Part shown: one piece after another, positions 26,169 through 35,468 of the stretch
Layout of the letters: each line of letters begins with the position of its first letter
Position numbering within the stretch: position 1 is the stretch's first letter
Source of the DNA: Alphaproteobacteria bacterium
Lineage (GTDB): Bacteria > Pseudomonadota > Alphaproteobacteria > DSM-16000 > Inquilinaceae
NCBI GenBank assembly: GCA_028281925.1
Contig: JANQIX010000100.1
Coordinates: forward strand, 1 to 60,564
Reading direction: 5' to 3'
Length of the DNA stretch: 60,564 bases
The notes under the pieces: model-generated
Database searches by the model: none
What the model was told of the DNA's origin: nothing
The model's input: the letters and a program-made list of their open reading frames with translations, nothing else
Translations under genes and position numbers: made by a program

Positions 26169-26753
26169 TTAAGGCGCCGGATGGAGTTGCCCGAGGGCAG
26201 CGTAGATGGCGTCGCGGCTTGGATCGGAAAGGCAGTCAATGTCGGCCGTCGCCGCAAAGTCGTCAGCCAGCGCCGCATCGAACGTCACGCCATCGGCCAG
26301 CGCTGCCTCGATACTGTCCAGCAGTTCCACGCCAAGCTCCAGCAGTCGTGGCCGGATCTCCGTCGTCAGGTCCGGCGCGCTTTCGGGCGGCTGTGCGGTC
26401 CCCGCCTCCCAGCGCCCGATCCAGCAGTGCTGAATATCCTTGGCCGCCTCGATCTGCGCTTCGAAGAAAGCCTGCGCCGTCTCTGCATCCAGCCCGGCCT
26501 CGACGGCGGCACCGGTTGCGCTCTCCAGCACCACGGCCTCGCGCGCCAGATCCTCAACGGCCACGTCGTTCGCAAGCTTCCACGCCGCCACCGGCTGCAT
26601 CAGCGACAGCCGCTCGGCGATCCGCTCGAACACGGCCTGGGCCGAGGGCTCGGCCGACACCTGCGATGGACGGGCGACAAGGGCGACAATGCCAATCCCG
26701 ACCGCGAAGCACAGGGCGAAGATCACGCGACAATAGCCGGCTCGCTGCGTCAT
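26169..26753 (-). CDS. Secreted chorismate mutase, AroQ-gamma type
   Basis: The 194-residue protein starts with a signal peptide (basic residues, FALCFAVGIGIVALV, then SQVSAEP). It continues with helices typical of exported AroQ-gamma enzymes: VFERIAERLSLMQPVAAWK (R44, R48, K59), VEDLAREAVV, and FFEAQIEAAKDIQHCWIGRW. These align by eye with the periplasmic or exported chorismate mutase of Mycobacterium (PVAAFKW and QIRATE blocks). The reaction converts chorismate to prephenate outside the cytoplasm, a role still unclear in any bacterium. It stands alone between two oppositely placed genes. Confidence 0.8.
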   Translation of the reverse strand: MTQRAGYCRVIFALCFAVGIGIVALVARPSQVSAEPSAQAVFERIAERLSLMQPVAAWKLANDVAVEDLAREAVVLESATGAAVEAGLDAETAQAFFEAQIEAAKDIQHCWIGRWEAGTAQPPESAPDLTTEIRPRLLELGVELLDSIEAALADGVTFDAALADDFAATADIDCLSDPSRDAIYAALGQLHPAP

Positions 26754-26970
26754 GTTTCCTCCTACTGCGAGTGTCCTGCCCTAAGGTAGCCCCTTGTGCA
26801 GAGGCACGAATGCCGGTGTCCCCACGCACCTGAGCGGTTCCAAAGTACGGAAATCACCGATCGACTTGGAACCGTGATGCCAACGCACGGAAATCGGCCC
26901 GCTCCGCCCGGCCTGTCGGTAGCCGTCGGGCGCTCCGCCTGCCCGCCTGCCCCGCCCTGCCGGGCTCCGC

Positions 26971-29043
26971 TCAGCTTGCCTGAGGCTCCGCCGCCTCCTG
27001 AACTCGTGCACAGCGGAAGCCGAGATCGACGACGCGATCGTCAGGCTCGTACCTGCCCCGACACGCCGACCGCACGTTGCGGGCGAGGTTGATCCACGAC
27101 CCGCCACGGACCACCCGGTCCGCGCCGGCCTCCGCATCCCCGTCGATCCATGCGCTGCCATCGGCCGGCGCTCCTTCGTAACTCCTGTGAGCGTGGTCCT
27201 CACACCATTCCCACACGTTACCGTGCATGTCGTGCAGGCCCCAGCGGTTCGGCCGCTTCTCGCCGACCGGATGCGTCCGTCCTTCCATATTCGCTCCATA
27301 CCAGGCGTGCGGGCCAAGATCCTCCTCCGCATCGCCGAAGCACCAGCGGGTTTCGCTCCCTGCCCGGCAGCCGTATTCCCACTCCGCCTCACTGGGCAGG
27401 CGGTAGGTCCGGCCGGTCTGCTGCGAGAGCCAAGCGCAGTAGGCGGCTGCATCCTCCCAGGAAACGCCGATCACAGGCCGGTTTCCGCGACCCCAGCCCC
27501 AGTCTTTAGGCCTCTTGCGTCCTGCATCCATTGCAAAGCGGTCATACTCGTCGAAGGTCACGGGGAAACGCCCGAGCGCGAAGGGCTGCGCGATGGTCAC
27601 CGGGTGCAGGGGTTGCTCGTCGACGGACACTTGGTCCTCGGGCGTAGAGCCCATCATGAACGTGCCCGGCGGGATCAACTGCATTCGCGGGCCGAGCGAG
27701 CCGTCCGAAAGCACGTCCTGGAAGCTGAAGCCGGCCAAGGTGCTGGGCTGGAGTCCCGCAAAATCCAGACGGCCCAGCGCGGGCATTCGGGGCAGGTAGG
27801 CAACGAACTCCAGCATCTGCCCGGTGATCCGGAGCGGCTCTCCGCTACCGTCCGCCGGTTCGGTCGCCAGCGCATGGACGACCAGGAATTCCTGTATACT
27901 GTAGTGCGAGAAGCGGAAGTCCTCGGCCGCGGTGCGGTTCAGCAGTGATCGGCCGCCGACATCGAGATCCTCAAGACTGGCGAGTTGACGGAATCCCGTC
28001 GCGAGCTGATCAAGTTCCACCCGCGGCAACAGCCTACTGCCGCGGGACTGCATATGCAGCGCGACGGCCATGCAGACGCGCCACAGCGTCTCTTTGGATG
28101 GCGAACTCCCGCGCTGCTGTCGAAGCTTGCGCTCTTCCCGATCGAGCCAGCGGTCCACCAGGGCCTGATACAGGCTGTAGGCGTTCCAGTCCCGCGCCCC
28201 GGCCTCGACGATGTCGTCGATGTGGGCCAGCAGCAAGGGCCGGAACCGCAGCGACTTCATGGAGTGCACTACTCTGGCCGCGCGCGCCCGCTCCGGATTC
28301 TCCCGCCCCGACAGCCGCCGATGCCAAGCATCGGGAAAGCGCTTGCTCAGATAGTCATCGACCTGGGCATCGTCGAACAGCGAGAGGAAGACCATCGGAC
28401 AGATGTATCCGCCGACTTCCACCCGGCCCGGCCGGCCGAAAGCATCGCTGCCGGCCTCCGGGAAGAACTGGGTGCGGCAGGACAGGACGACCCGCCGAAA
28501 CTGGACCGTCGCGTCCAGCAGGGTCACCAACCGCGATTCGATCGCGCCCCAGGCCAGCGGGTCTTCGTCCAGGGCATCGAGCAAGAGGACGGTGTTGGCC
28601 TTATCGGGATGCGCCGCGATGGCATCCAAAGTACCTTCGCCCAGCTTCAGCAGCAGGCAGTCATAGCCGGGCGGCCAGAAGGCCATCAGATGCATAAGGC
28701 GGACCATCATCAGCAGCGAGGTCTTGCCCATCCCAGCATCGGAAAGAATGAACATCTGTGTGCGGCCGTCGCCAAGCGGCGTGAAATCACCGCGCAGGAA
28801 GTCGTTGACCACGTCGAAGGCCGGCGCCCGGACTTGAGACATGGGCTCGTCGTCTTCATGCCGGTCGGCAGGATTGTGATGCTGGCATTTGGGTTCGACG
28901 TAGAACCGGGCGAGCTGCAGAGGGTCGCCGAAGACGTCGGCGAAGCGGGCGATCTCAGCGCGGTGCTCATCGTGCATGCGGATCAGCAGCTTGATCAGCT
29001 TCTCGACGTTGGCGACCGAGATGAAGGAAAGGGGCTCACCCAT
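26971..29043 (-). CDS. NACHT-type NTPase fused to a formylglycine-generating-enzyme (SUMF1) domain
   Basis: The 690-residue protein has a short N-terminal helical part, then a NACHT/STAND ATPase with Walker A SDAGMGKTS (101-109), Walker B LLLDALDED (153-161) and a helical arm ending near FRFSHYSIQEFLVVHALA. From 454 to 680 it is an FGE-sulfatase domain: MQLIPPGTFMMGS, RFPVTFDEYDRFA, PVIGVSWEDAAAYCAWLS, RLPSEAEWEYGCRAG, GLHDMHGNVWEW and RVVRGGSWI. Related NACHT proteins act in phage defence or signalling, where the C-terminal domain senses a ligand. The paired active-site cysteines of true FGE were not confirmed, so the domain may be only a binding fold. It is a single gene. Confidence 0.85.
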   Translation of the reverse strand: MGEPLSFISVANVEKLIKLLIRMHDEHRAEIARFADVFGDPLQLARFYVEPKCQHHNPADRHEDDEPMSQVRAPAFDVVNDFLRGDFTPLGDGRTQMFILSDAGMGKTSLLMMVRLMHLMAFWPPGYDCLLLKLGEGTLDAIAAHPDKANTVLLLDALDEDPLAWGAIESRLVTLLDATVQFRRVVLSCRTQFFPEAGSDAFGRPGRVEVGGYICPMVFLSLFDDAQVDDYLSKRFPDAWHRRLSGRENPERARAARVVHSMKSLRFRPLLLAHIDDIVEAGARDWNAYSLYQALVDRWLDREERKLRQQRGSSPSKETLWRVCMAVALHMQSRGSRLLPRVELDQLATGFRQLASLEDLDVGGRSLLNRTAAEDFRFSHYSIQEFLVVHALATEPADGSGEPLRITGQMLEFVAYLPRMPALGRLDFAGLQPSTLAGFSFQDVLSDGSLGPRMQLIPPGTFMMGSTPEDQVSVDEQPLHPVTIAQPFALGRFPVTFDEYDRFAMDAGRKRPKDWGWGRGNRPVIGVSWEDAAAYCAWLSQQTGRTYRLPSEAEWEYGCRAGSETRWCFGDAEEDLGPHAWYGANMEGRTHPVGEKRPNRWGLHDMHGNVWEWCEDHAHRSYEGAPADGSAWIDGDAEAGADRVVRGGSWINLARNVRSACRGRYEPDDRVVDLGFRCARVQEAAEPQAS

Positions 29044-29159
29044 GCCGGTGTCCTAGCGTACGCTTCCCGAGGGCTTGTACAGGATGTGATGGCGAACGTT
29101 GTCGCGGTCGTACAACTATAACCTTGGACACTGGCCACTGCGACCGTCGCGAAGGTTCC

Positions 29160-30185
29160 TCAGGACATCGAACGGGCGGGCAGCGGTGCGGATGCCGGTT
29201 CCGCGACGGATGGCTCGGCATTGACCACCGGACAGGCCGCAAGGCCGCCATGGGTCACCGGGATCAGCGGCGGCCGGGCCTCGGCGCACGTCGCGACAGC
29301 GTCGCCGCAGCGGGTGCGGAAGGTGCAGCCGCTTGGGGCGTTCCGCGGGCTCGGCGGGTCGCCGGCGAGAGGGACCGCGTCGTCGAGACGGGGTTCCAAA
29401 GTCGGAGCTGAGGCGAACAGGCCGCGGGTGTATGGGTGGCGCGGGTCGGCGAACAGGGCGTCGACCTCGGCCAGCTCGACGATGCGGCCGAGATACATCA
29501 CGGCGGCGCGGTCGCAGATGCGCCGCACGACCGACAGGTCGTGGCTGATGAACAGGTAGGTCAGCGCGAAGCGCTGCCGCAGGTCGTCGAGCAGGCTGAG
29601 CACGCTGGCCTGCACCGAGAGGTCCAGGCCCGAGGTCGGCTCGTCAAGGATCACGACGTGCGGCCGCAGGGTCAGGATGCGGGCGAGGCCGATACGGCGC
29701 TGCTGCCCGCCGGAAAGCTCATGCGGGTAGCGGCGCAGGATATCGCGCCCAAGCCCCACAGCCTCCAGGATCTCATCGATGCGCCGCTCGCGCTCAGCGA
29801 GGTCGGTGACGCCGCGGATTGCCAGCGTCTCGTGCAGCGTGTTGCCGACCCGCCACCACGGATCGAGCGCAGCGCCCGGATCCTGATGGACGTACTGGAT
29901 CACGGCACGCGCACGTCGCGCCTCGCGCGGTGCCAGGCCGGAGACTTCCCTGCCCTCCAGGCGGATCTCGCCTTCGGTCTCGCGCAGCAGCCCGAAGATG
30001 GTCTTCGCGAGCGTGGTCTTGCCGCAGCCTGACTCGCCGACGATCCCCAGTGACTCCCCCTGCGCCACGGCGAGATCGACACCGTCAACCGCGCGCACAG
30101 CTGGCACCGGACGCGCCAGGAACCGGCGCCGGCCGCCGAAGACGGTCGAGAGGCCTTGAACCTCCAAGATCGGGGCTGCGCTCAT
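29160..30185 (-). CDS. Dipeptide/oligopeptide ABC transporter ATP-binding protein, DppF/OppF type
   Basis: The 341-residue ATPase has Walker A GESGCGKTT, the signature LSGGQQRRIGLARIL, Walker B VVILDEPTSGLD and the H-loop ISHDLSVV. The C-terminal Opp/Dpp extension reads RHPYTRGLFASAP and includes cysteines in GCTFRTRCGDAVATC, which in this family can bind an iron-sulfur cluster. It pairs with the overlapping ATPase upstream to power peptide import. It is the last gene of the minus-strand operon; 116 bases separate it from the NACHT gene. Confidence 0.93.
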   Translation of the reverse strand: MSAAPILEVQGLSTVFGGRRRFLARPVPAVRAVDGVDLAVAQGESLGIVGESGCGKTTLAKTIFGLLRETEGEIRLEGREVSGLAPREARRARAVIQYVHQDPGAALDPWWRVGNTLHETLAIRGVTDLAERERRIDEILEAVGLGRDILRRYPHELSGGQQRRIGLARILTLRPHVVILDEPTSGLDLSVQASVLSLLDDLRQRFALTYLFISHDLSVVRRICDRAAVMYLGRIVELAEVDALFADPRHPYTRGLFASAPTLEPRLDDAVPLAGDPPSPRNAPSGCTFRTRCGDAVATCAEARPPLIPVTHGGLAACPVVNAEPSVAEPASAPLPARSMS

Positions 30186-31180
30186 GCCGGCCTTGCATGG
30201 ATGCAGGCCACATGCCGGCCCGCGGTGGTGTGCACATAGTCCGGCCGCGCGGTGCTGCAGACGGATTCGGCCTCACCGCACCGGGGGTGAAAACGGCACC
30301 CCGGCGGTGGCGCCAGCGGTGAGCCGACCTGGCCACGGATCCCCTCCAGAGGACCATCGCGGTCGGGGTGGCAGGCGAGCAGCGCCCTTGCGTACGGGTG
30401 CTGGGGCGCGGCGATGACGTCCGTCGTCGGGCCGGTCTCGACGGTCTGGCCGGCATACATGACCGAGACCCGATCGCAGAGCTGGGCGACTGCTCCAAAG
30501 TCGTGGCTGACGAACAGCATGGCGACGTCGAACTCCCGCGCCAGTTCGCGCAGGAGCCGCAGGATCTGCATTTGCGTGGTCACGTCCAGCGCCGTCGTCG
30601 GCTCGTCGGCCAGGATCGCCTCCGGCCGCGCGGCCAGTGCGCCCGCGATCAGGATGCGCTGGCGCTGGCCGCCGGAGAACTGGTGCGGGTAGCGGTCCAG
30701 CGCATGCTCGGGGTCCGGGATCTGCACGGCCTTCAGCGTTTCGATCAGCCGAGCCCGGGCACGCGCTTGCGTGTCGGCGCTCCAGCGCAAGCGGGCCGGC
30801 TCGCCCGGCAGGCCCGACCAGCGCAGGATCTCCATCATCTGGCGGCCGACGGTGAAGACGGGGTTGAAGCTCTGGAACGGGTCCTGCGGCACGAAACCCA
30901 TGGCCCGGCCTCGGATGCGCCGGGCGATCTCCGCCCGGGGCAGACGCGCGATATCCTCGCCCTTGAAGCGGATCTCCCCGTCCAGCAGCTCGGCGCCGCG
31001 CGGCAGCAGGCCGAGCACGGCCTTGAGAAGCGTAGACTTGCCGCAGCCGGACTCGCCGACGACCCCGACCACCTCACCCCGATCGACCGTCAAATCGACG
31101 AAGTCGAGGATGTGCGCATCGCCCTCGTCGCCGCGCACCCGGATGCGGAGGTTGCGTACTTCAAGAAGGGGTCTGCTCAT
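30182..31180 (-). CDS. Dipeptide/oligopeptide ABC transporter ATP-binding protein, DppD/OppD type
   Basis: The ATG at 31180 begins MSRPLLEVRNLRI and gives 332 residues; the open frame upstream is non-coding overlap with the permease gene. Motifs are Walker A GESGCGKST, the signature FSGGQRQRILIAGAL, Walker B AILADEPTTALD and FVSHDFGAV, plus the Opp-type tail HPYARALLACHPD and GCRFHPRCGEAESVC. It overlaps the DppC-type gene and the DppF-type gene by four bases on each side. Confidence 0.93.
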   Translation of the reverse strand: MSRPLLEVRNLRIRVRGDEGDAHILDFVDLTVDRGEVVGVVGESGCGKSTLLKAVLGLLPRGAELLDGEIRFKGEDIARLPRAEIARRIRGRAMGFVPQDPFQSFNPVFTVGRQMMEILRWSGLPGEPARLRWSADTQARARARLIETLKAVQIPDPEHALDRYPHQFSGGQRQRILIAGALAARPEAILADEPTTALDVTTQMQILRLLRELAREFDVAMLFVSHDFGAVAQLCDRVSVMYAGQTVETGPTTDVIAAPQHPYARALLACHPDRDGPLEGIRGQVGSPLAPPPGCRFHPRCGEAESVCSTARPDYVHTTAGRHVACIHARPA

Positions 31181-32016
31181 CGCGACCGCCTGAGGCGCGG
31201 GTCCACAAGGTCGCGCATGCCATCGCCCAGCAGGTTGAAGCCCAGCACCAGGGCGAGGATGGCAAGCCCCGGAAAGGTCGTCATCCACCAGGCGCCAGGC
31301 ATGTAGTTCCGCCCTTCGGAGATGGCCAGGCCCCAATCGGGGTCTGGCGGCGTGGCGCCGACGCCGAGGAAGCCGAGAACGGCGGACGTGAGGATGATGA
31401 AGCCCATGCCGATGGTCGCCCGCACGATGATCGGTGCCGCCACGTTCGGCAGCACATGCATGGCCAGGATGCGCATCCGCTTCGCACCCAGCCCCTCCAG
31501 CGCCTCTACGAACAAGAGCGTGCGCACCCGCCGCGTCTCGGCATAGACGGTGCGGGTGAAGAACGGCCAATAGGTCGCCGCCAGCGCCACAATGGCCGCC
31601 TCCAGCCCGCGCCCCAGCACCTGCGCCAAAGCGATGGCCAGGATCAGCTGCGGCACGGCGAGGAACACGTCCGTCACCCGCATCACCGCCTCTGACACGA
31701 AGCCACTGGTGTAGCCGGCGATCAGCCCCAACGGCACGCCGATCGCCATCGCCGCAACGACGACCGTCGTCGACACGGTGAGCGCACCGCCCGTACCCAT
31801 GACCACGCGGGTGAAGATGTCCCGGCCGAGATTGTCGGTGCCGAACGGGTGCTCCCAACTCGGCGGCTGCAGCCGGGACCGCAGATCCGGAATGACGGCC
31901 TGGGAACCGTCGACGATCAGCGGGTCGCCGAATAACGCAATCAAAATGGCCAGGGCAACGATCAGCAGCCCCAGAACGGCCGGCGTGTCGCGCAGGAACT
32001 TGCGGAGGATCAGCAT
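31177..32016 (-). CDS. Dipeptide/oligopeptide ABC transporter permease, DppC/OppC type
   Basis: The 279-residue integral membrane protein has one N-terminal segment (VLGLLIVALAILIALFG), a periplasmic loop with HPFGTDNLGRDIFTRVVMG, which is diagnostic for DppC, and five more membrane segments with the EAA loop VEALEGLGAKRMRILAMHVL for contact with the ATPases. It forms the channel together with the DppB-type protein encoded six bases upstream. Confidence 0.93.
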   Translation of the reverse strand: MLILRKFLRDTPAVLGLLIVALAILIALFGDPLIVDGSQAVIPDLRSRLQPPSWEHPFGTDNLGRDIFTRVVMGTGGALTVSTTVVVAAMAIGVPLGLIAGYTSGFVSEAVMRVTDVFLAVPQLILAIALAQVLGRGLEAAIVALAATYWPFFTRTVYAETRRVRTLLFVEALEGLGAKRMRILAMHVLPNVAAPIIVRATIGMGFIILTSAVLGFLGVGATPPDPDWGLAISEGRNYMPGAWWMTTFPGLAILALVLGFNLLGDGMRDLVDPRLRRSR

Positions 32017-32022
32017 GCGCCG

Positions 32023-33033
32023 TCACATCCTCTCCGCAACCCGCGGGTCGAGCAGCCCGTGCACCACGTCGACGACGATGTTCACGACGCCGTAGACGAA
32101 GCCGATCACCAAGGTCACCGCCAGCACCGCCGTGTAGTCGGCGGCGAAGATCGCCTGCACGAGGTAGGAGCCAAGCCCGGGCCAGTCGAACACCGCCTCC
32201 ACCGCCACCGCGTTGGAGACGAAGGCGCCGAACAACAGGCCGACCTGCGTGACCGGGGTTACAAGCGCGTTCTTCAGCGCGAAGGGGAACAGCACGCGGC
32301 GGCGCGGATAGCCGACGGCGGTCTCGTAGGCCGCGTATTCGCTGTGCATCGCTTCGATCACAGAAGAGCGGGTAAAGCGCGCAACCGTGGCGAGGCCGCC
32401 GAAGGCGATCGTGACGGCGGGCAGCGCCAGATGCGACAGCGTCGCGCCAAAGGCGTCCAGCCGTCCGGCGATCAGACTGTCGAGCAAGAGGAACCCGGTC
32501 GTATCCGGCGGTACCTCCATGCCCGCGGGCAAGCGACCGCGCAGCGGCAAGAGGCCAAGATCGAGCGCGAACACCAGCTGCAGCATAATCGCGAACCAGA
32601 ACGAGGCGGTAGCGAGCCCCAGCACCGTGACCACGCGCACGAAATGGTCGAAGGACGAGTTGTACCAGGCACCGGTCAGCGCCCCGATCACAATGCCGCC
32701 GACGGCCGCGATCACCAGGGCGGCGAAGGTGAGCTCAAGCGTCGCCGGCAGGCGCTGGGCGATGTCCAGCCCCACGGCGCGGTTGGAATAGGCGGAGACG
32801 CCGAAATCGCCCTGTGCCGCGTTCCACGCATAGTCCGCGAACTGCACGATCAGGTGCCGGTTGAGGCCCAGATCCTCCCGGATCGCCGCGATCTGTTCGG
32901 GCGTTGCGTTGTCGCCGGCGATCGCCGCTGCCGGATCGCCCGGCGCCAAGCGCAGCATGCCGAAGGTCAACAGCAACAGCCCGAGCAGGATCGGGACGAT
33001 CATCAACACACGGCGAACGATGAAAAGGGCCAT
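32023..33033 (-). CDS. Dipeptide/oligopeptide ABC transporter permease, DppB/OppB type
   Basis: The 336-residue permease starts with the standard DppB opening (FIVRRVLMIVPILLGLLLLT, then RLAPGDPAAA). It ends with FDWPGLGSYLVQAIFAADYT and the terminal VDVVHGLLDPRV. The EAA-type loop lies at YAAYETAVGYPRRRVLFPFA. It lies 61 bases downstream of the binding-protein gene, with a strong hairpin in between that may lower permease output relative to the binding protein. Confidence 0.93.
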   Translation of the reverse strand: MALFIVRRVLMIVPILLGLLLLTFGMLRLAPGDPAAAIAGDNATPEQIAAIREDLGLNRHLIVQFADYAWNAAQGDFGVSAYSNRAVGLDIAQRLPATLELTFAALVIAAVGGIVIGALTGAWYNSSFDHFVRVVTVLGLATASFWFAIMLQLVFALDLGLLPLRGRLPAGMEVPPDTTGFLLLDSLIAGRLDAFGATLSHLALPAVTIAFGGLATVARFTRSSVIEAMHSEYAAYETAVGYPRRRVLFPFALKNALVTPVTQVGLLFGAFVSNAVAVEAVFDWPGLGSYLVQAIFAADYTAVLAVTLVIGFVYGVVNIVVDVVHGLLDPRVAERM

Positions 33034-33047
33034 GCGATCCTACGCTT

Positions 33048-33087
33048 CCGGTGCGGCGGGGCGCGAGCGGCCACGCCCCGCCACCGG
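33048..33087 (-). repeat. GC-rich hairpin between binding-protein and permease genes
   Basis: GGCGGGGCG (33055-33063) pairs with CGCCCCGCC (33074-33082), extended by CCGG/CCGG outside a small bulge. No T-run follows. Such stem-loops after a binding-protein gene commonly protect upstream mRNA or partly terminate, giving more binding protein than permease. Confidence 0.65.
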
Positions 33088-33094
33088 GTTGGGG

Positions 33095-34666
33095 TCAGTC
33101 GGTCACCGACATCCAGCGCAGTTCGCCGCCGGACCCGACCGGCGAGAAATTGTAGCCCTGCAGGCGGTCGCTGAGACCGCGGAGCTGGACCGTATTGTAG
33201 ATCCAGATATCGGCCGCGTCCGCGACGATGATCCGCGACGCCTCTTCATAGTAGCCGGTGCGGACATCGCGATCGGTCTCCGCCCGGGCGGCCTGCAGCA
33301 GCTCGTCCACCCGCTCGTCCGCGTACCACGACGAGGCCTTCCAGGTGCCAGCGAACGTCGTGTCGTACATCTGGCCGATCCAGTTTTCCGGATCGACGAA
33401 ATAGGTCGACACCCAGTGCACCCACATGTCCGGCGTCGTCTCCACCGAGCCGGCGGCGCTGGTGAGCGTCGGCCAGGTGGAGGCCACCAGTTCGACAGTC
33501 ACGCCGACGGCCGCCATGCCGGCCTGCAGAATCTCGGCCGCCTGGGTCGTCTGCTCCAGTGCGGACTGGATGTGGATCTCAAGCGGCCGGTCAAGCTCCG
33601 CGCCCTCGTCGCGGGCCGCATCGCAGTATTCTGCCGCTGCTTCCAGGTCGTAGCTGTAGGGCTCAAGATCGGCGGGTGCGCCCCAGAGATTGCCCGGCAG
33701 CGGGCCGGCATTGCGCTCCGGGAAGCCGCCGAGCACGACGTCGATGAACGCCTCATAGTCGAAGGCGTGGCTCACGCATTTGCGGAAGTTCTCGTTGTCG
33801 AACGGTGCGCGCTGGTTGTTCATGCGGATGATCATGATCCGCATGGACTCGTCGCTTGCGACGCCGACGCCCTCGGCCGCCTCGACCCGCTCGACCTGAT
33901 CGGTCGGCAGGTAACTGTCGGTGGCGTCGATGTCGCCGTTGATCAGCGCGAGAACGCGGGTCGAGGTCTCCTGCACCGGATAGGCACGGACGATCTCGAT
34001 GGGGTCCGCATTATCGTCCCAGCCCCAGAAGTGGTCGGGGTTGATCTCGAGGTCCAGCTTCTCCTGCGGGATGTAGGTCTCCGCATCGGGGATGTAGGCG
34101 CCCGACCCCGCACCGTTCGAGGTCAGCCAGCCGGAGCCCCAATCGTCATCCACGACATTGGCTTCCACCGCATCCTGGTTGACAATCGCCACCAGCGGGA
34201 TCGCCGCAAGGAACGGCGCATAAGCCTGGCTGAGGGTGAAGGAGACGGTCAGGTCGTCCACCTTCTCCACACCTTCGGGTGCCAGTACCGGCAGAAAGGC
34301 GCCGGAGGGGCCACGACCCATCGTCAGAAGCCGCTGGAACGAATAGACGACGTCGTCGGCCGTCAGGGCCGAGCCGTCATGGAACGTCACGCCCTCCTTC
34401 AGCGTGAAGGTCCATTGCAGGCCGTCATCGCTCACCTCGTGGCTCTCCGCCAGCCAGGGCGTCAGCTCCGGCGGATTGCCGACATAGCGATAGAGCCCGT
34501 CATAGACGTTCAGCATGTAGAACTGCATCGGCACGTCGTAGACGACATGGGGATCGAGGCCGGAGGGGAGCGTATCGCCCCAGACGATCTCGTCGGTATC
34601 CGCTGCCGCAGCGACGGGCAGCATCGCGAGAGCCGCCGCGACGGCGGCTCCTGTCAGCGTTCTCAT
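33095..34666 (-). CDS. Dipeptide/oligopeptide ABC transporter substrate-binding protein (SBP_bac_5)
   Basis: The 523-residue protein has a signal peptide (VAAALAMLPVAAAA) and family-5 binding-protein blocks: LPSGLDPHVVYD, LNVYDGLYRYV, PWLAESHEVSDDGLQWTFTL and VTFHDGSALTADDVVYSF, followed by AYPVQETSTRVLALINGDID. It is periplasmic and captures a peptide, opine or similar ligand. The start overlaps the racemase stop by four bases. Ligand identity cannot be read off; the neighbours suggest a peptide or acylated amino acid ending in an acidic residue. Confidence 0.92.
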   Translation of the reverse strand: MRTLTGAAVAAALAMLPVAAAADTDEIVWGDTLPSGLDPHVVYDVPMQFYMLNVYDGLYRYVGNPPELTPWLAESHEVSDDGLQWTFTLKEGVTFHDGSALTADDVVYSFQRLLTMGRGPSGAFLPVLAPEGVEKVDDLTVSFTLSQAYAPFLAAIPLVAIVNQDAVEANVVDDDWGSGWLTSNGAGSGAYIPDAETYIPQEKLDLEINPDHFWGWDDNADPIEIVRAYPVQETSTRVLALINGDIDATDSYLPTDQVERVEAAEGVGVASDESMRIMIIRMNNQRAPFDNENFRKCVSHAFDYEAFIDVVLGGFPERNAGPLPGNLWGAPADLEPYSYDLEAAAEYCDAARDEGAELDRPLEIHIQSALEQTTQAAEILQAGMAAVGVTVELVASTWPTLTSAAGSVETTPDMWVHWVSTYFVDPENWIGQMYDTTFAGTWKASSWYADERVDELLQAARAETDRDVRTGYYEEASRIIVADAADIWIYNTVQLRGLSDRLQGYNFSPVGSGGELRWMSVTD

Positions 34667-35463
34667 TTCCGTGCCTCCATCTGTTGGCCATGGGTTGCCT
34701 CGCCGGGGTCGAGCCCGACGAGGGGACGGTCCTCGGCCTGCGGCCAGCGCCGCCGGCTGTGGGTGAGGCCGAGGGAGGCCAGCGTCTCCGCTGTGCGGAG
34801 CGCCGCCAGCACCGGGTTGACGACCGGGACCCGCACGCGCTCGGCAATTGCCGGCGTAGGGTCCAGGAACGCCATACTCATGCAGCCGAAGATCAGCGCC
34901 TCAGCACCGTCTTCCCCGACGCACGCATGCGCCGGTTCAGCGATGCGGTCGATGGCGGCATCGAGCGTGCCCTCCTGCGCCGCGCGTGCCATTTCCGGCA
35001 CGGTCATGCCGACGCCGCGCACCGAGGCGAGGCGCTGTTCCAGCCCCAGGGCGCGCAGGAACGCGCGCGTTCGCGAGCCACCGCCTGAGCCAGGCGAGAG
35101 GATCGAGAAGCGGTCGGCGGTTTGCAGCGCGAGCAGAACCGATGCGGCCCCAGGGCCGACGACCGGGATCGACACGGCCTCCCGTACCGCATCCAGCGCC
35201 GGGTCGGAAAAGCAGCCGACAATCGCGGCGTCGAACCCTTCCCGTTCTCCGGCGACGATGCCCCGGACGATTGCTGGGCCCGCTTCAATGGCGTCCCAAG
35301 CGCCTTCGATGCCGTCACGGGCACGGGCTGCTGAGCGCACCTCTACGGCAGTGCCGGGCATCGCATTGGCGGCCAAGAAGTTCGCGCGCCGCCGCGGTTC
35401 CGCCGGCCCGACCGTGACGGCGAGCGGTGCGACCAGCTGGTAGAAGATGCGCCGCCCGGCCAT
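34663..35463 (-). CDS. Aspartate/glutamate/hydantoin racemase-family protein
   Basis: The 266-residue protein has the two pseudo-symmetric halves of the Asp/Glu racemase superfamily, each with a catalytic cysteine: DAAIVGCFSDPAL and EALIFGCMSMAFLDP. The spacing and the ending PVVNPVLAALRTAETL resemble hydantoin and Asp/Glu racemases (HyuE-like) rather than the cell-wall MurI. In an operon with two peptidases and a peptide transporter it probably interconverts D- and L-forms of a released amino acid. It starts five bases after the M28 peptidase stop. Confidence 0.85.
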   Translation of the reverse strand: MAGRRIFYQLVAPLAVTVGPAEPRRRANFLAANAMPGTAVEVRSAARARDGIEGAWDAIEAGPAIVRGIVAGEREGFDAAIVGCFSDPALDAVREAVSIPVVGPGAASVLLALQTADRFSILSPGSGGGSRTRAFLRALGLEQRLASVRGVGMTVPEMARAAQEGTLDAAIDRIAEPAHACVGEDGAEALIFGCMSMAFLDPTPAIAERVRVPVVNPVLAALRTAETLASLGLTHSRRRWPQAEDRPLVGLDPGEATHGQQMEARK

Positions 35464-35468
35464 GCTTG

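Noticed and set aside
26754..26970. Template repeat of a diversity-generating retroelement next to the NACHT-FGE gene
   Set aside because: No sequence resembling the 3-prime end of the gene with A-rich codons was seen and no reverse transcriptase is encoded in the window.
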